26,034 nt of DNA. Origin: CF-46 sp042408445 (GTDB lineage Bacteria; Chloroflexota; Limnocylindria; Limnocylindrales; CSP1-4). Every line of letters begins with the position of its first letter. Position 1 is the stretch's first letter. Of this stretch, positions 1 through 6,917 are shown piece after piece. The stretch is taken from the NCBI GenBank assembly GCA_042408445.1, contig JBHORC010000034.1, positions 1 to 26,034 on the forward strand, written 5' to 3'. Both the position numbers and the translations under genes were made by a program. The notes under the pieces were generated by a model that saw only the letters and a program-made list of their open reading frames with translations, made no database searches and was not told where the DNA came from.

Positions 1-396
1 GCCGCGGCCGTCGCCGCTGGCCACGGGGCCGGGGCAGCCCCGGGCGACCTGCCTCGCCTCGCCGGCGCGGGCAACGCGCGCTCCGGCGTCGATTCCGACG
101 TCGTCGGGGACGGCCGCTCGGCCCTCGCCCGCGGCCTGATCGGTGAGGCCGCCGCCGACCGGCCGGATACGTTCGGCTTGTCGCGTCGCGAGCGCGAGGT
201 CCTCGCGGTCATCGCCGAGGGCCGCACGAACCGCGAGATCGGCGAGCGCCTCTTCATCAGCCAGAAGACCGTCGGGGTCCACGTCGGCAACATCCTCGCC
301 AAGCTCGGCGTGTCGGGACGTGTCGAGGCCGCGGCGGTCGCGATCCGGCTCGGGCTGACGGAGCCGGCCACGGCAGGAACGCGCGGCGGACGGTAG
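1..396 (+). CDS. LuxR-family regulator, C-terminal part (5' end outside window)
   Basis: The frame is open from base 1 to a TAG stop at 394-396, so this is the last 131 residues of a longer protein. The final 70 residues are a typical LuxR/NarL DNA-binding domain: LSRREREVL opens it, NREIGERLFIS is the first part of the helix-turn-helix, and KTVGVHVGNILAKLGV is the recognition helix and dimer interface. The upstream 60 residues are Ala/Gly-rich and show no receiver-domain motif, so this could be the end of a large LAL-type ATPase regulator or of a response regulator. The target genes are unknown. A TAGATT box at 394-399 overlapping the stop codon could be the -10 of the next gene. Confidence 0.85.
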   Translation, partial: AAAVAAGHGAGAAPGDLPRLAGAGNARSGVDSDVVGDGRSALARGLIGEAAADRPDTFGLSRREREVLAVIAEGRTNREIGERLFISQKTVGVHVGNILAKLGVSGRVEAAAVAIRLGLTEPATAGTRGGR

Positions 397-470
397 ATTT
401 CCGTCTCGGACCTGACCTTCAGGCGGACCCGTCCGTCCGCGCTCCAATGCACACGAGGACTCCCACCGCC

Positions 471-1031
471 ATGCGCCGTCTCTCGCTCCTGATCCCGATC
501 CTGACGCTCGCGCTCGTCGCCTGCTCGTCCGGCGCGGCTCCAGGCTGGACCTACGCGCCCGCCCCGTCGGCAACGGCCGCGGCTTCGGGTGGCGCATCCG
601 GCGGCCCGACCGGTTCCGGTGCGGCATCCGGCGCTCCGTCCGCAGGGGCATCGTCCGGCGCGTCCGCGGCGCCCTCCGGCGCGGCGTCGGTCGCACCCTC
701 CGCCGGTGGAAGCCCGATCGCCTCGAGCGGCGCGACGCTGACCATCACCGCGCCCGTCGGCGCCGCAACCACCGGCTTCGAACCGACGACGCTCACGGCA
801 TCGGCCGGCACGGCGTTCAACCTGCTCTTCGACAACCAGGACAACCAGGCGCCGCACAACGTCGTGATCCAGGATCCGAACGGAGCGAATGTCGCCGTCA
901 GCGGCGACACGGCGTTCTTCCAGGGGCCGGGCCAGCGCCAGCTCGGGGTTCCCGCGCTGACCGCCGGCACGTACACCTACATGTGCCAGGTCCATCCGAC
1001 CACGATGAAGGGCACGCTCACCGTCCAGTAA
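471..1031 (+). CDS. Cupredoxin (plastocyanin-like) lipoprotein
   Basis: The protein starts MRR, followed by a hydrophobic stretch and the lipobox LVAC, so it should be a lipoprotein anchored outside the membrane. About 75 residues of Ser/Gly/Ala/Pro linker follow, then a roughly 100-residue cupredoxin domain. The type 1 copper ligands can be read directly: His in PHNVV, then Cys, His and Met in the C-terminal MCQVHPTTMKG loop. It is likely a small extracytoplasmic electron carrier or copper-binding protein; the redox partner is not visible here. An in-frame ATG at 447 would add eight residues. I prefer 471 because a GAGGA lies 11 nt upstream and the signal peptide then has the usual length. 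The aaX gene follows 43 nt downstream and may be co-transcribed. Confidence 0.85.
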   Translation: MRRLSLLIPILTLALVACSSGAAPGWTYAPAPSATAAASGGASGGPTGSGAASGAPSAGASSGASAAPSGAASVAPSAGGSPIASSGATLTITAPVGAATTGFEPTTLTASAGTAFNLLFDNQDNQAPHNVVIQDPNGANVAVSGDTAFFQGPGQRQLGVPALTAGTYTYMCQVHPTTMKGTLTVQ

Positions 1032-1074
1032 CGAGCGCGGCCGTCGGGAGGGCTCGGCGGCCCGGGGAGGCGTC

Positions 1075-1830
1075 ATCGACGTCCGCGAGCAGCTCTGCTA
1101 TTCCGACGCCTACGCGAGGACCGTCGAGGCACGCGTCGCGACGGTCGATGACGGCGGCGAAGCGCCGCTGATCGTCCTGGACCGGACCGTCTTCTATCCG
1201 GGCGGCGGAGGCCAGCCCGCGGATCGCGGACTCCTCCTCCGAACCACGGACGGCCGAAGCTGGACGGTGCGTGCCGCCCGCAAGGCCGGCGGCGACATCG
1301 TCCACGAGCTGGAGCCATCACCCGACGGCCCGCCGGCTCGCGGCGACACCGTCACGGTCGATCTCGACTGGGCCCGGCGATACGCGCTGATGCGGACCCA
1401 CACCGCGCTCCACGCCCTGTGCGGCGTGGTCTGGCGCGACCATGGCGCGCTCGTCACCGGCGGGAACATGGAGCCCGGTGGCGGGCGAATGGACTTCGAG
1501 TTCGAGCGGATGAGCGGCGATCTCGTCGCGGAGATCGAGGCGACGGTGAACGCCGAGCTCGCCGCGAAGCGCGACGTCCGCGTCAACGTGCTGCCGCGAG
1601 CCGAGGCATTCGCGATCCCGGATCTCATCCGGACGAAGGTGAACCTGCTGCCCGACGGGATCGAGGAGATCCGGACGATCGAGATCGTCGGGCTCGACCT
1701 GCAGGCCGATGGCGGAACGCACGTCTCGAACACCGGCGAGGTTGGCTCGATCCGGGTGACGGGCTACGAGTCCAAGGGACGGATCAACAAGCGGATCCGG
1801 CTGGAGCTGGTCGACCCGATCGCGGACTGA
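1075..1830 (+). CDS. alaX: Alanyl-tRNA editing protein AlaX (AlaX-M type), non-canonical start
   Basis: This is a stand-alone editing domain related to the AlaRS C-terminal half. It hydrolyses mischarged Ser- or Gly-tRNA(Ala). The N-terminal part has the family stretch TVFYPGGGGQPADRG (residues 38-52). The zinc/catalytic pair is H109 and H113 in HTALH, and the second site is DGGTHV with H216. The cysteine of AlaRS (CGGTH) is aspartate D212 here; I believe some stand-alone AlaX proteins share this. The homologous reading frame begins around base 1075, but there is no ATG, GTG or TTG between the upstream in-frame stop (1006-1008) and GTG 1267, and a start at 1267 would delete the first 64 residues, including the PGGGGQ motif. 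ATC at 1075, four bases after GGGGAGG (1064-1070), is the best start. Product about 251 aa. It ends just before a hairpin and converges on the methyltransferase gene. Confidence 0.85.
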   Translation: MDVREQLCYSDAYARTVEARVATVDDGGEAPLIVLDRTVFYPGGGGQPADRGLLLRTTDGRSWTVRAARKAGGDIVHELEPSPDGPPARGDTVTVDLDWARRYALMRTHTALHALCGVVWRDHGALVTGGNMEPGGGRMDFEFERMSGDLVAEIEATVNAELAAKRDVRVNVLPRAEAFAIPDLIRTKVNLLPDGIEEIRTIEIVGLDLQADGGTHVSNTGEVGSIRVTGYESKGRINKRIRLELVDPIAD

Positions 1831-1872
1831 GGTTCCGATCGCGTCCGCGGCGGCGTGGAGGCGAACGTGTGC

Positions 1873-1892
1873 CCGGGCGCCGCGACGCCCGG
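1873..1892. terminator. GC hairpin between convergent genes
   Basis: CCGGGCG (1873-1879) and CGCCCGG (1886-1892) form a perfect 7-bp stem with a 6-nt loop. It lies in the 68-nt gap between alaX and the methyltransferase gene, which converge. There is no T-run on either side. A bidirectional, U-tract-less terminator is the likely role. Confidence 0.5.
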
Positions 1893-1898
1893 CCGGCG

Positions 1899-2774
1899 TC
1901 AGCCTCCCCGGGTTGCCACCAGGCCGAACGACAGTGGGATTCGGCCGCGATCCTCCGGCCGGAGGTCGCGGTGCCCGGCCCACCAGTCGATCGGGTACTC
2001 GACGAGCCGCTCGAGGCGGAGCCCGGCTCCGACGACCGCGGTCACGATCTCGCCGAGCGTCCAGGCGCGCGCGAACTTCCAGTGCTGGTCGTCCTCGGCC
2101 AGCGAGAGCCGGTCGATGTACTCGGGCGCCCAGCCCTTCGACGCCTCGACGCCGCCGAAGTAGTCATAGTCGGTGACCGTGAGCCGGCCCTCCTCGTCCG
2201 CGTCGAACAGCCACTCCGCGGGGTGCCCCTCGAAGAGGACGAATCGGCCGCCAGGGGCGAGGAGCCGGGCGACAACCGCGGCCCACCGGTCGAGATCGTG
2301 GATCCAGAGGAGCGAGCCGCGGCCCGTGTAGACGATGTCGCCGGTCCCATCGAGCTCGTGGGGCGTATCGAGGACGTCCGACTCGATCCATCGCGCCGGC
2401 GCGGCGGTCGCCTCCGAGAGCCGCCGGGCCAGCTCGAGCATGTGCGGACTGGCGTCGACCCCAACGACCTCCTCGGCCCCGGCGTTCCAGAGGGACAGCG
2501 TGTCGCGGCCGGCGGCGCACTGCAGGTGGATGGCCCGCCGCGTCCCGGCCTTGCCGGGCGCCGCCCGAAGATCGCCGAGGAGGTCGTGCTCCTGTGGGAA
2601 GAGGTTCGTCCCGCCGCTCCGGATCAGCTCGACCGCCTCGTCGAACCAGCCTTCGTAGCGTTCGGCCGCCTCGTCCCACGCCCGTCGGTTCGCCTCGTGC
2701 ATCCCGCCGATGTCGGCGGCCTCCGCCGGCGTCGCGGGGCGGACGTTCCGGGTGGATTCGGCGGGCTCGTTCAC
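1899..2774 (-). CDS. Class I SAM-dependent methyltransferase
   Basis: A 291-residue protein with a class I methyltransferase fold. SAM-binding motif I is the IHLQCAAGRDTLSL stretch (about residues 82-95), followed by the acidic end of strand 2 in VVGVDAS. The usual GxG is degenerate (CAAG), as in several small-molecule methyltransferases of the SmtA/UbiE group. A post-motif LLAPGGRFVLFEG segment is also typical. The substrate is unknown. Start choice: GTG at 2774 has TAGACT seven bases upstream and no Shine-Dalgarno, which matches leaderless genes elsewhere in this window. An upstream GTG at 2810 and an ATG at 2702, where homologous sequence seems to begin (HEANRRAWDEAAERY), are alternatives. 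The gene lies downstream of, and in the same direction as, the Gfo/Idh gene, with a 78-nt gap. Confidence 0.85.
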   Translation of the reverse strand: MNEPAESTRNVRPATPAEAADIGGMHEANRRAWDEAAERYEGWFDEAVELIRSGGTNLFPQEHDLLGDLRAAPGKAGTRRAIHLQCAAGRDTLSLWNAGAEEVVGVDASPHMLELARRLSEATAAPARWIESDVLDTPHELDGTGDIVYTGRGSLLWIHDLDRWAAVVARLLAPGGRFVLFEGHPAEWLFDADEEGRLTVTDYDYFGGVEASKGWAPEYIDRLSLAEDDQHWKFARAWTLGEIVTAVVGAGLRLERLVEYPIDWWAGHRDLRPEDRGRIPLSFGLVATRGG

Positions 2775-2781
2775 CGGCCGG

Positions 2782-2787
2782 AGTCTA
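2782..2787 (-). promoter_or_regulatory. -10 box TAGACT, leaderless promoter of methyltransferase gene
   Basis: TAGACT on the minus strand ends 7 nt before GTG 2774, so transcription would begin at or next to the start codon. There is no Shine-Dalgarno in front of this GTG. Confidence 0.45.
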
Positions 2788-2852
2788 GCGGCGGGCGACG
2801 ATCGGGCCACGCTCGACCGAGGTCGGGCCAGCGCCGACCCTGGCCGCGCCGG

Positions 2853-3854
2853 TCAGCCGGGTTGTCGCGTCGCCGCGACGACCGCCCGCGTCAGCCGATC
2901 CGTCCGAAGCGCATCCCGGTATGACGACAGCACGTGCGAGGGATCCCCCGCGGCGACGGCATCGAGGAACCGCTCCGCCTGGACCTCGTAGGGATCGCGG
3001 CCGGCGGGGATCGCCCGCGTTGCGTCGCCGTCCACCAGCTCGATCTCCCAGCCACCCGGCGCGTCCGCCGCCCGCCGGATCGTCGTCCGCGCCCCGTCCG
3101 AGATCAGCGAGAGATCGACCGTCGCGTCCGACGCCCGGCGCGCCGTGACGAACGAGCCGAGGGCGCCCGTCTCGTAGCGAAGGATCGCCGCGGTCGCGTC
3201 GGCGACGTCCGTGTCCGCGGGCACGGCCGGGGATTGGCGGAGGCACGACGCCGCGGCCACCTCGGCCTCGCCGACGAGGAGCCGCGACAGGTCGAACAGG
3301 TGGGTGGCCTGCTCGACGACCTGGCCGCCTCCCTCGTCGACGCGTCGCCACCACGCGGGCTCCGGCGTGCTTCCGATCCACCGCCCGGCCACGAGCAGCG
3401 CAGGGTTCGCCGCGAGCCGCTCCCGCACCGTCGCGAGCGCCTGGATGCCGCGCAGGTGGTAGCCGACCGCGACGACGAGGCCGCGCCGCTCGATCGCGGC
3501 CGCGAGGCGGCCGGGGCCGGTCGCGTCCGTCGCCGCGAGCGGCTTCTCGGTCAGGAACGGGATCCCGCGCTCCACGAGCGCCTCGCCGAGCGCCACGGCC
3601 CGGAACGGCGGCACACACAGGTACACGGCGTCGGGTCGCAGCTCGTCGAGGAGGGCGATCGGGTCATCGGACGCGACAGCACCGAGCGGGGCGGCGATCG
3701 CCGCGGCCCTCGTGTGCGTTCCGGACGCGACGCCGACGACCTTCGTCCGCCCCAGGCGCTCGAGGGCTGCGAGGTGGAAGGGAACGATCCAGCCCGCCCC
3801 GATCATCACGAGCCGGAGATCGGGACTGGCGGCCATCGCGGCATGCTCGCACAC
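2853..3854 (-). CDS. Gfo/Idh/MocA-family NAD(P)-dependent oxidoreductase
   Basis: A 333-residue protein of normal family length. The N-terminal Rossmann fold has VMIGAGWIVPFH (GxG at 19-21), and the family signature EKP is at 103-105 (LTEKPLA). The C-terminal alpha/beta domain continues through GGGQVVEQATHLFDLSRLL, which holds the conserved His of the active-site region. Such enzymes oxidise or reduce sugars, inositol or related compounds with NAD(P); this substrate cannot be read from sequence. The start is GTG 3854, six nt after a TAGGCG box, with an alternative ATG at 3836; neither has a Shine-Dalgarno. The gene diverges from the YbaK-type gene, and the two starts are only 22 nt apart. Confidence 0.88.
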   Translation of the reverse strand: MCEHAAMAASPDLRLVMIGAGWIVPFHLAALERLGRTKVVGVASGTHTRAAAIAAPLGAVASDDPIALLDELRPDAVYLCVPPFRAVALGEALVERGIPFLTEKPLAATDATGPGRLAAAIERRGLVVAVGYHLRGIQALATVRERLAANPALLVAGRWIGSTPEPAWWRRVDEGGGQVVEQATHLFDLSRLLVGEAEVAAASCLRQSPAVPADTDVADATAAILRYETGALGSFVTARRASDATVDLSLISDGARTTIRRAADAPGGWEIELVDGDATRAIPAGRDPYEVQAERFLDAVAAGDPSHVLSSYRDALRTDRLTRAVVAATRQPG

Positions 3855-3864
3855 GCGGGTCGCC

Positions 3865-3870
3865 TACCAT
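3865..3870 (+). promoter_or_regulatory. -10 box TACCAT, leaderless promoter of YbaK-type gene
   Basis: TACCAT is followed by 6 nt and then ATG 3877, with no Shine-Dalgarno. On the other strand, TAGGCG (3861-3866) sits 6 nt before the divergent GTG 3854. The two -10 boxes share the TA at 3865-3866, so the two promoters would compete for polymerase. Confidence 0.45.
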
Positions 3871-3876
3871 CCGGCG

Positions 3877-4389
3877 ATGACGACGGACGAGACGAGCCCG
3901 GGCGACGAGCCGGTCACCCCGGCGATCGAGGCGGTCCGCGCCCTGGGCATTCCGCATCAGATCGTCCGGACCGAGCGCGCCGGAAGCGCCGAGGAAGCGG
4001 CTCGCTTCCAGGGGATCGAGACGCGCCAGCTCCTCCGGACGATCGTCGTCCGCCGCGGCGAGGACGATTACCTCTTCGTCCTCGTCGCGGCCGGCCGCCG
4101 GTTCGACTGGCCGAAGCTGCGCGAGCTGCTCGGCGTGCGTCGGATGACGCTGCCCGACGCGGACGAGGCGAAGGCCGTGACCGGCTACGAGCGCTACACG
4201 ATCACGCCGTTCGGCTCGAGCCGGCGCTGGCCCGTCGTGGTCGACGCGTCCGTGGTCGCCGAACCGATCGCCTCGATCGGCGGCGGTGGATTCGGCGTCA
4301 ATCTCCACCTCGCGCCGGCGGACCTCGTCGCGGCGCTCGGGGCGCAGGTCGCGGACGTGAGCCAGGCGGAGGCGGCGGACGCCGGGTGA
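3877..4389 (+). CDS. YbaK/ProX-type aminoacyl-tRNA deacylase
   Basis: A 170-residue single-domain protein of the YbaK/EbsC/ProX family, which clears mischarged Cys-, Ala- or related tRNA in trans. Visible family features are the N-terminal helix segment HQIVRTERAGSAEEAA, a core strand RQLLRTIVVR, the TPFGSSRRWPVVVD segment and a GGGGFGVNL segment near the C-terminus. The conserved lysine of the core strand (KTLV in YbaK) appears as R54 here, which may change specificity or activity. The ATG at 3877 follows a TACCAT box by six bases and is probably translated from a leaderless transcript. The longer upstream frame from 3712 is antisense to the oxidoreductase gene and is not used. Confidence 0.82.
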   Translation: MTTDETSPGDEPVTPAIEAVRALGIPHQIVRTERAGSAEEAARFQGIETRQLLRTIVVRRGEDDYLFVLVAAGRRFDWPKLRELLGVRRMTLPDADEAKAVTGYERYTITPFGSSRRWPVVVDASVVAEPIASIGGGGFGVNLHLAPADLVAALGAQVADVSQAEAADAG

Positions 4390-4531
4390 CCATCGCCCGA
4401 ATCGGGAAACGGCGCCGCGCACGAGTCGTATGATGACTCTGCTGACGCGCCGGCGCCATTCGGGCCGGTCGATCCCGCCGACGTCCCTACACTGACCGAC
4501 AACTCCCGTCCGACCGGAGGCGACGTCCGTC

Positions 4532-5230
4532 GTGTTCCAGATCGACCTTGGCCTGCAGGCGGACCTCGCGGTCCGCATGCTGATCGCCGCCGCCCTCGGC
4601 GCGGCGGTCGGGCTCGAACGCGAGATCCACGAGCACCCGGCCGGGATGCGGACCCATCTGCTCGTCTCCCTCGGATCGGCGATCTTCACGATCCTCTCGA
4701 TCTACGGCTTCGCCGGGATCGAGCAGCCCGGCGTCGCGCCGGCGGTCGACCCCAGCCGCGTTGCCGCCCAGATCGTCTCCGGCATCGGCTTCTTGGGCGC
4801 GGGCGCGATCCTCAAGTACGGCACCTCGATCCGCGGCCTCACGACGGCGGCCAGCCTCTGGACGACGGCCGCGATCGGCATGGCCGTCGGCGCCGGCGAA
4901 TGGCTGATCGCGGCCGTCGGGACGTTCATCGTCGTGTTCTCGCTGTGGCCGCTGAACGCGCTAGTCGAGCGGATCCATCGGCCGGGTGCCCGCGTGCTGC
5001 GGGTCCGGCTCGAGGTCGGCCGGTTGGAGGCGCTGGGTGACGTCTCGCGCCTCCTCGCCGATCGCCGCGTGGAGATGGCCGGGATCAACAGCCAGCGGAT
5101 CGGCAAGGGTCGCTACGAGGTCGAGCTCACGCTGCGTCTGCCGCCGGCGACACGCGACCAGGACGTCATCGGGGCGATCACGGCGATCCCGGACGTCGAG
5201 CTGATGGAGACGTCGACCGGCGGCGAGTAG
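4532..5230 (+). CDS. MgtC/SapB-family inner-membrane protein
   Basis: A 232-residue protein with the MgtC/SapB layout. About five hydrophobic helices fill residues 10-145, with the signature REIHEHPAGMRTHLLVSLGSA after the first and the IVSGIGFLGAGAILK helix in the middle. A C-terminal cytoplasmic ACT-like domain follows (about 150-228, RVRLEVGRLEALGDVSRLL onwards). The family is linked to Mg2+ homeostasis, acid or phosphate stress and control of F-ATPase, but the exact role is unknown here. The start is GTG 4532 with ACCGGAGG 11 nt upstream. A TACACT box (4488-4493) may be its -10, giving a short leader. The ion-channel gene starts 31 nt downstream, suggesting a two-gene ion-homeostasis operon. 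Confidence 0.88.
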   Translation: MFQIDLGLQADLAVRMLIAAALGAAVGLEREIHEHPAGMRTHLLVSLGSAIFTILSIYGFAGIEQPGVAPAVDPSRVAAQIVSGIGFLGAGAILKYGTSIRGLTTAASLWTTAAIGMAVGAGEWLIAAVGTFIVVFSLWPLNALVERIHRPGARVLRVRLEVGRLEALGDVSRLLADRRVEMAGINSQRIGKGRYEVELTLRLPPATRDQDVIGAITAIPDVELMETSTGGE

Positions 5231-5261
5231 CCCGGACGGAGCCTCGGGACCGGGGTCCGCT

Positions 5262-6422
5262 GTGGCACCATGGCCGCCGACCGTGCAGCGTTTCCTCGGC
5301 CCCCTCTTCAGCAGCCCCCTGATCCGGCGCGTCGGCTGGCACCTGAGCCGCGTCCGCGGCGCCGTCGATCGGCGGTTCTTCGGCCAGCTCATCGCCGGCG
5401 CGCTGGTCCTCGTCCTGATCGCCGCGGCGCTGATCACCGCCGTGGAGAAGGAGTGGACGCTCCCGGCGCTCGGTGCGTCGGTCAACTGGGGGATCCAGAC
5501 GATCCTGGGCCAGGGCGACTCGTCGTACGTCACGAGCCCGGTCGGCTGGGTCGTCGGCTGGTTCTTCAGCCTCTTCGGTGTTGCGATCATCGGGACGATC
5601 ACCGGCGCGCTCGTCGCGCTCGTGATCGACTTCCTGCTCAAGGAGGGCCAGGGTTTGGGCGCATCGGGCTACCGGGATCACATCGTCGTCTGCGGCTGGA
5701 ACTCCACCGCCCGGGAGCTGATCGACGAGCTCCGCGGCGATGAGTACCGGGCCCGGATCGTCGTGCTCGCGCAGGCCGACAAGAACCCGGCCGGCGACGG
5801 CGTGTATTTCGTGAACGGCGACTCAACGGAGACGGCGGCGCTCGAACGGGCCGGGATCCGCGAAGCGAAGGCTGCCCTGATCTTCCCGGTCGAGCCGTCG
5901 AACGAGGCGGACATGCACTCGATCCTGACGATCATGGCGATCGAGACGATCGCACCGCAGGTCCGGACGGTCGCGGAGGTGAACAACCCGGCCCACGTGG
6001 AGCATTTCCGCCGCGCCCATGTCGACGAGGTCCTCGTGACCTCCCGGCTCGCGTCGCGCCTGCTCGCCCGGTCCGCGCTCTATCCGGGCCTCACGGAGCT
6101 CGTGACGGACATCGTGTCCGGCGGCGACGGATCGGAGCTGTACCGCGTGACCCTGCCGGAGGCGTATCTCGGCCTCACGATCGATGACGTCAGCCGCCAG
6201 CTCCGGGCGGACCACCGGGCCACGCTCCTCTCCGTCAGCCGCGGGACGACGACCTACACGAACCCGGCCCGCGACTTCGTGATCGAGCCGGGCGACGACG
6301 CGCTCGTCCTCGCCGAGTCCCTCGGCACGCTCGCCCCGCTCAAGATGAACAAGCGAGCGCTCGAGCCGGTTCGGGAACCGGTCCCCGAGGTGATCCCGAT
6401 CGAGGAGACAGCCGGCGCCTGA
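5262..6422 (+). CDS. Ion channel with RCK/TrkA-N domain, atypical pore
   Basis: A 386-residue protein with a two-helix pore module: TM1 at about 39-60, a re-entrant pore segment at 73-90, and TM2 at about 94-126. A cytoplasmic RCK module follows, starting at HIVVCGWNSTARELIDEL (140 on), which is a Rossmann nucleotide-binding motif. A second regulatory part with TrkA-C-like strands runs from about 290 (YRVTLPEAYLGLTIDDV). The filter reads TILGQGDSS (80-88) where potassium channels have TVGYGD, so ion selectivity is uncertain. The general role is ligand-gated monovalent cation flow across the cytoplasmic membrane. The start is GTG 5262 or GTG 5283; neither has a clear ribosome site. It lies directly after the MgtC-like gene. 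Confidence 0.85.
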   Translation: MAPWPPTVQRFLGPLFSSPLIRRVGWHLSRVRGAVDRRFFGQLIAGALVLVLIAAALITAVEKEWTLPALGASVNWGIQTILGQGDSSYVTSPVGWVVGWFFSLFGVAIIGTITGALVALVIDFLLKEGQGLGASGYRDHIVVCGWNSTARELIDELRGDEYRARIVVLAQADKNPAGDGVYFVNGDSTETAALERAGIREAKAALIFPVEPSNEADMHSILTIMAIETIAPQVRTVAEVNNPAHVEHFRRAHVDEVLVTSRLASRLLARSALYPGLTELVTDIVSGGDGSELYRVTLPEAYLGLTIDDVSRQLRADHRATLLSVSRGTTTYTNPARDFVIEPGDDALVLAESLGTLAPLKMNKRALEPVREPVPEVIPIEETAGA

Positions 6423-6474
6423 CGGCACCCAGAACGGACGCGAAGAGGCAACGGACGATGAGACGCATCGTTGG

Positions 6475-6480
6475 TACGAT
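6475..6480 (+). promoter_or_regulatory. -10 box TACGAT, leaderless promoter of ABM protein gene
   Basis: TACGAT is followed by 6 nt and GTG 6487, so the predicted transcription start falls on the start codon. There is no Shine-Dalgarno before the GTG. Confidence 0.45.
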
Positions 6481-6486
6481 CCGGAC

Positions 6487-6837
6487 GTGATCGTTCGAAT
6501 CCTGACCGCACGAGTGCGCGACAACCACGCGGCGGCGTTCGAGGAGGTCCTTCGGCAGCAGCTCCCCGTGATGCGCGCCCACGACGGGCTCGTGTACGTG
6601 AAGCTCGCTCGTCAGTCGCACCCCGGTTACGAGGACGTGCTCCTGTTCGAGGAGTGGCGCGACGCCCACGCCCTCTACGGCTGGGCCGGGACGGACATCA
6701 TGAAGCCGCGTCTCCTCCCGGGCGCGGAGGGCCTCGCCGAGAAGGTCGAGGTCACCCACTACGAGGCGCTCGACATCGACCCGGATTCGCTCCTGGCGAC
6801 TGGCGCGCCCGACTTGCCGGCGGCGTCCTCGGGCTAG
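6487..6837 (+). CDS. ABM-domain (antibiotic biosynthesis monooxygenase-like) protein
   Basis: A 116-residue protein that is mostly one ferredoxin-like ABM/dimeric alpha-beta barrel domain. Strand 1 is MIVRILTARV, then a helix (AAAFEEVLRQQL), strand 2-3 (GLVYVKLARQ and DVLLFEEWRDAHAL), and a last strand (VEVTHYEALDI). Such domains act as small heme- or quinone-related monooxygenases or as unknown-function dimers. The only family trait clear here is the fold; no catalytic residues can be assigned. The final 20 residues are disordered and Ala/Ser-rich. It converges on the transhydrogenase operon, with a hairpin in the 80-nt gap. Confidence 0.75.
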   Translation: MIVRILTARVRDNHAAAFEEVLRQQLPVMRAHDGLVYVKLARQSHPGYEDVLLFEEWRDAHALYGWAGTDIMKPRLLPGAEGLAEKVEVTHYEALDIDPDSLLATGAPDLPAASSG

Positions 6838-6892
6838 GCGAGGCGGGCCGAGTCCATCCCCGGGAGTTCGCCCCGGCCCGGCCCCGGGCGTG

Positions 6893-6910
6893 GTCCCGAG
6901 TTGCGGGGAC
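6893..6910. terminator. GC hairpin between convergent genes
   Basis: GTCCCG (6893-6898) pairs with CGGGGAC (6904-6910), with one bulged G, around a 5-nt loop. It lies in the 80-nt gap between the convergent ABM and pntB genes. No T-run follows on either strand. The neighbouring 6870-6890 is also strongly self-complementary. Confidence 0.35.
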
Positions 6911-6917
6911 GCGACGC

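Noticed and set aside
551..976. 141-codon minus-strand frame over the cupredoxin gene
   Set aside because: It is antisense to a protein with a lipobox and a complete copper site; its Ala/Pro/Asp-rich sequence is the mirror of the Ser/Gly/Ala linker.
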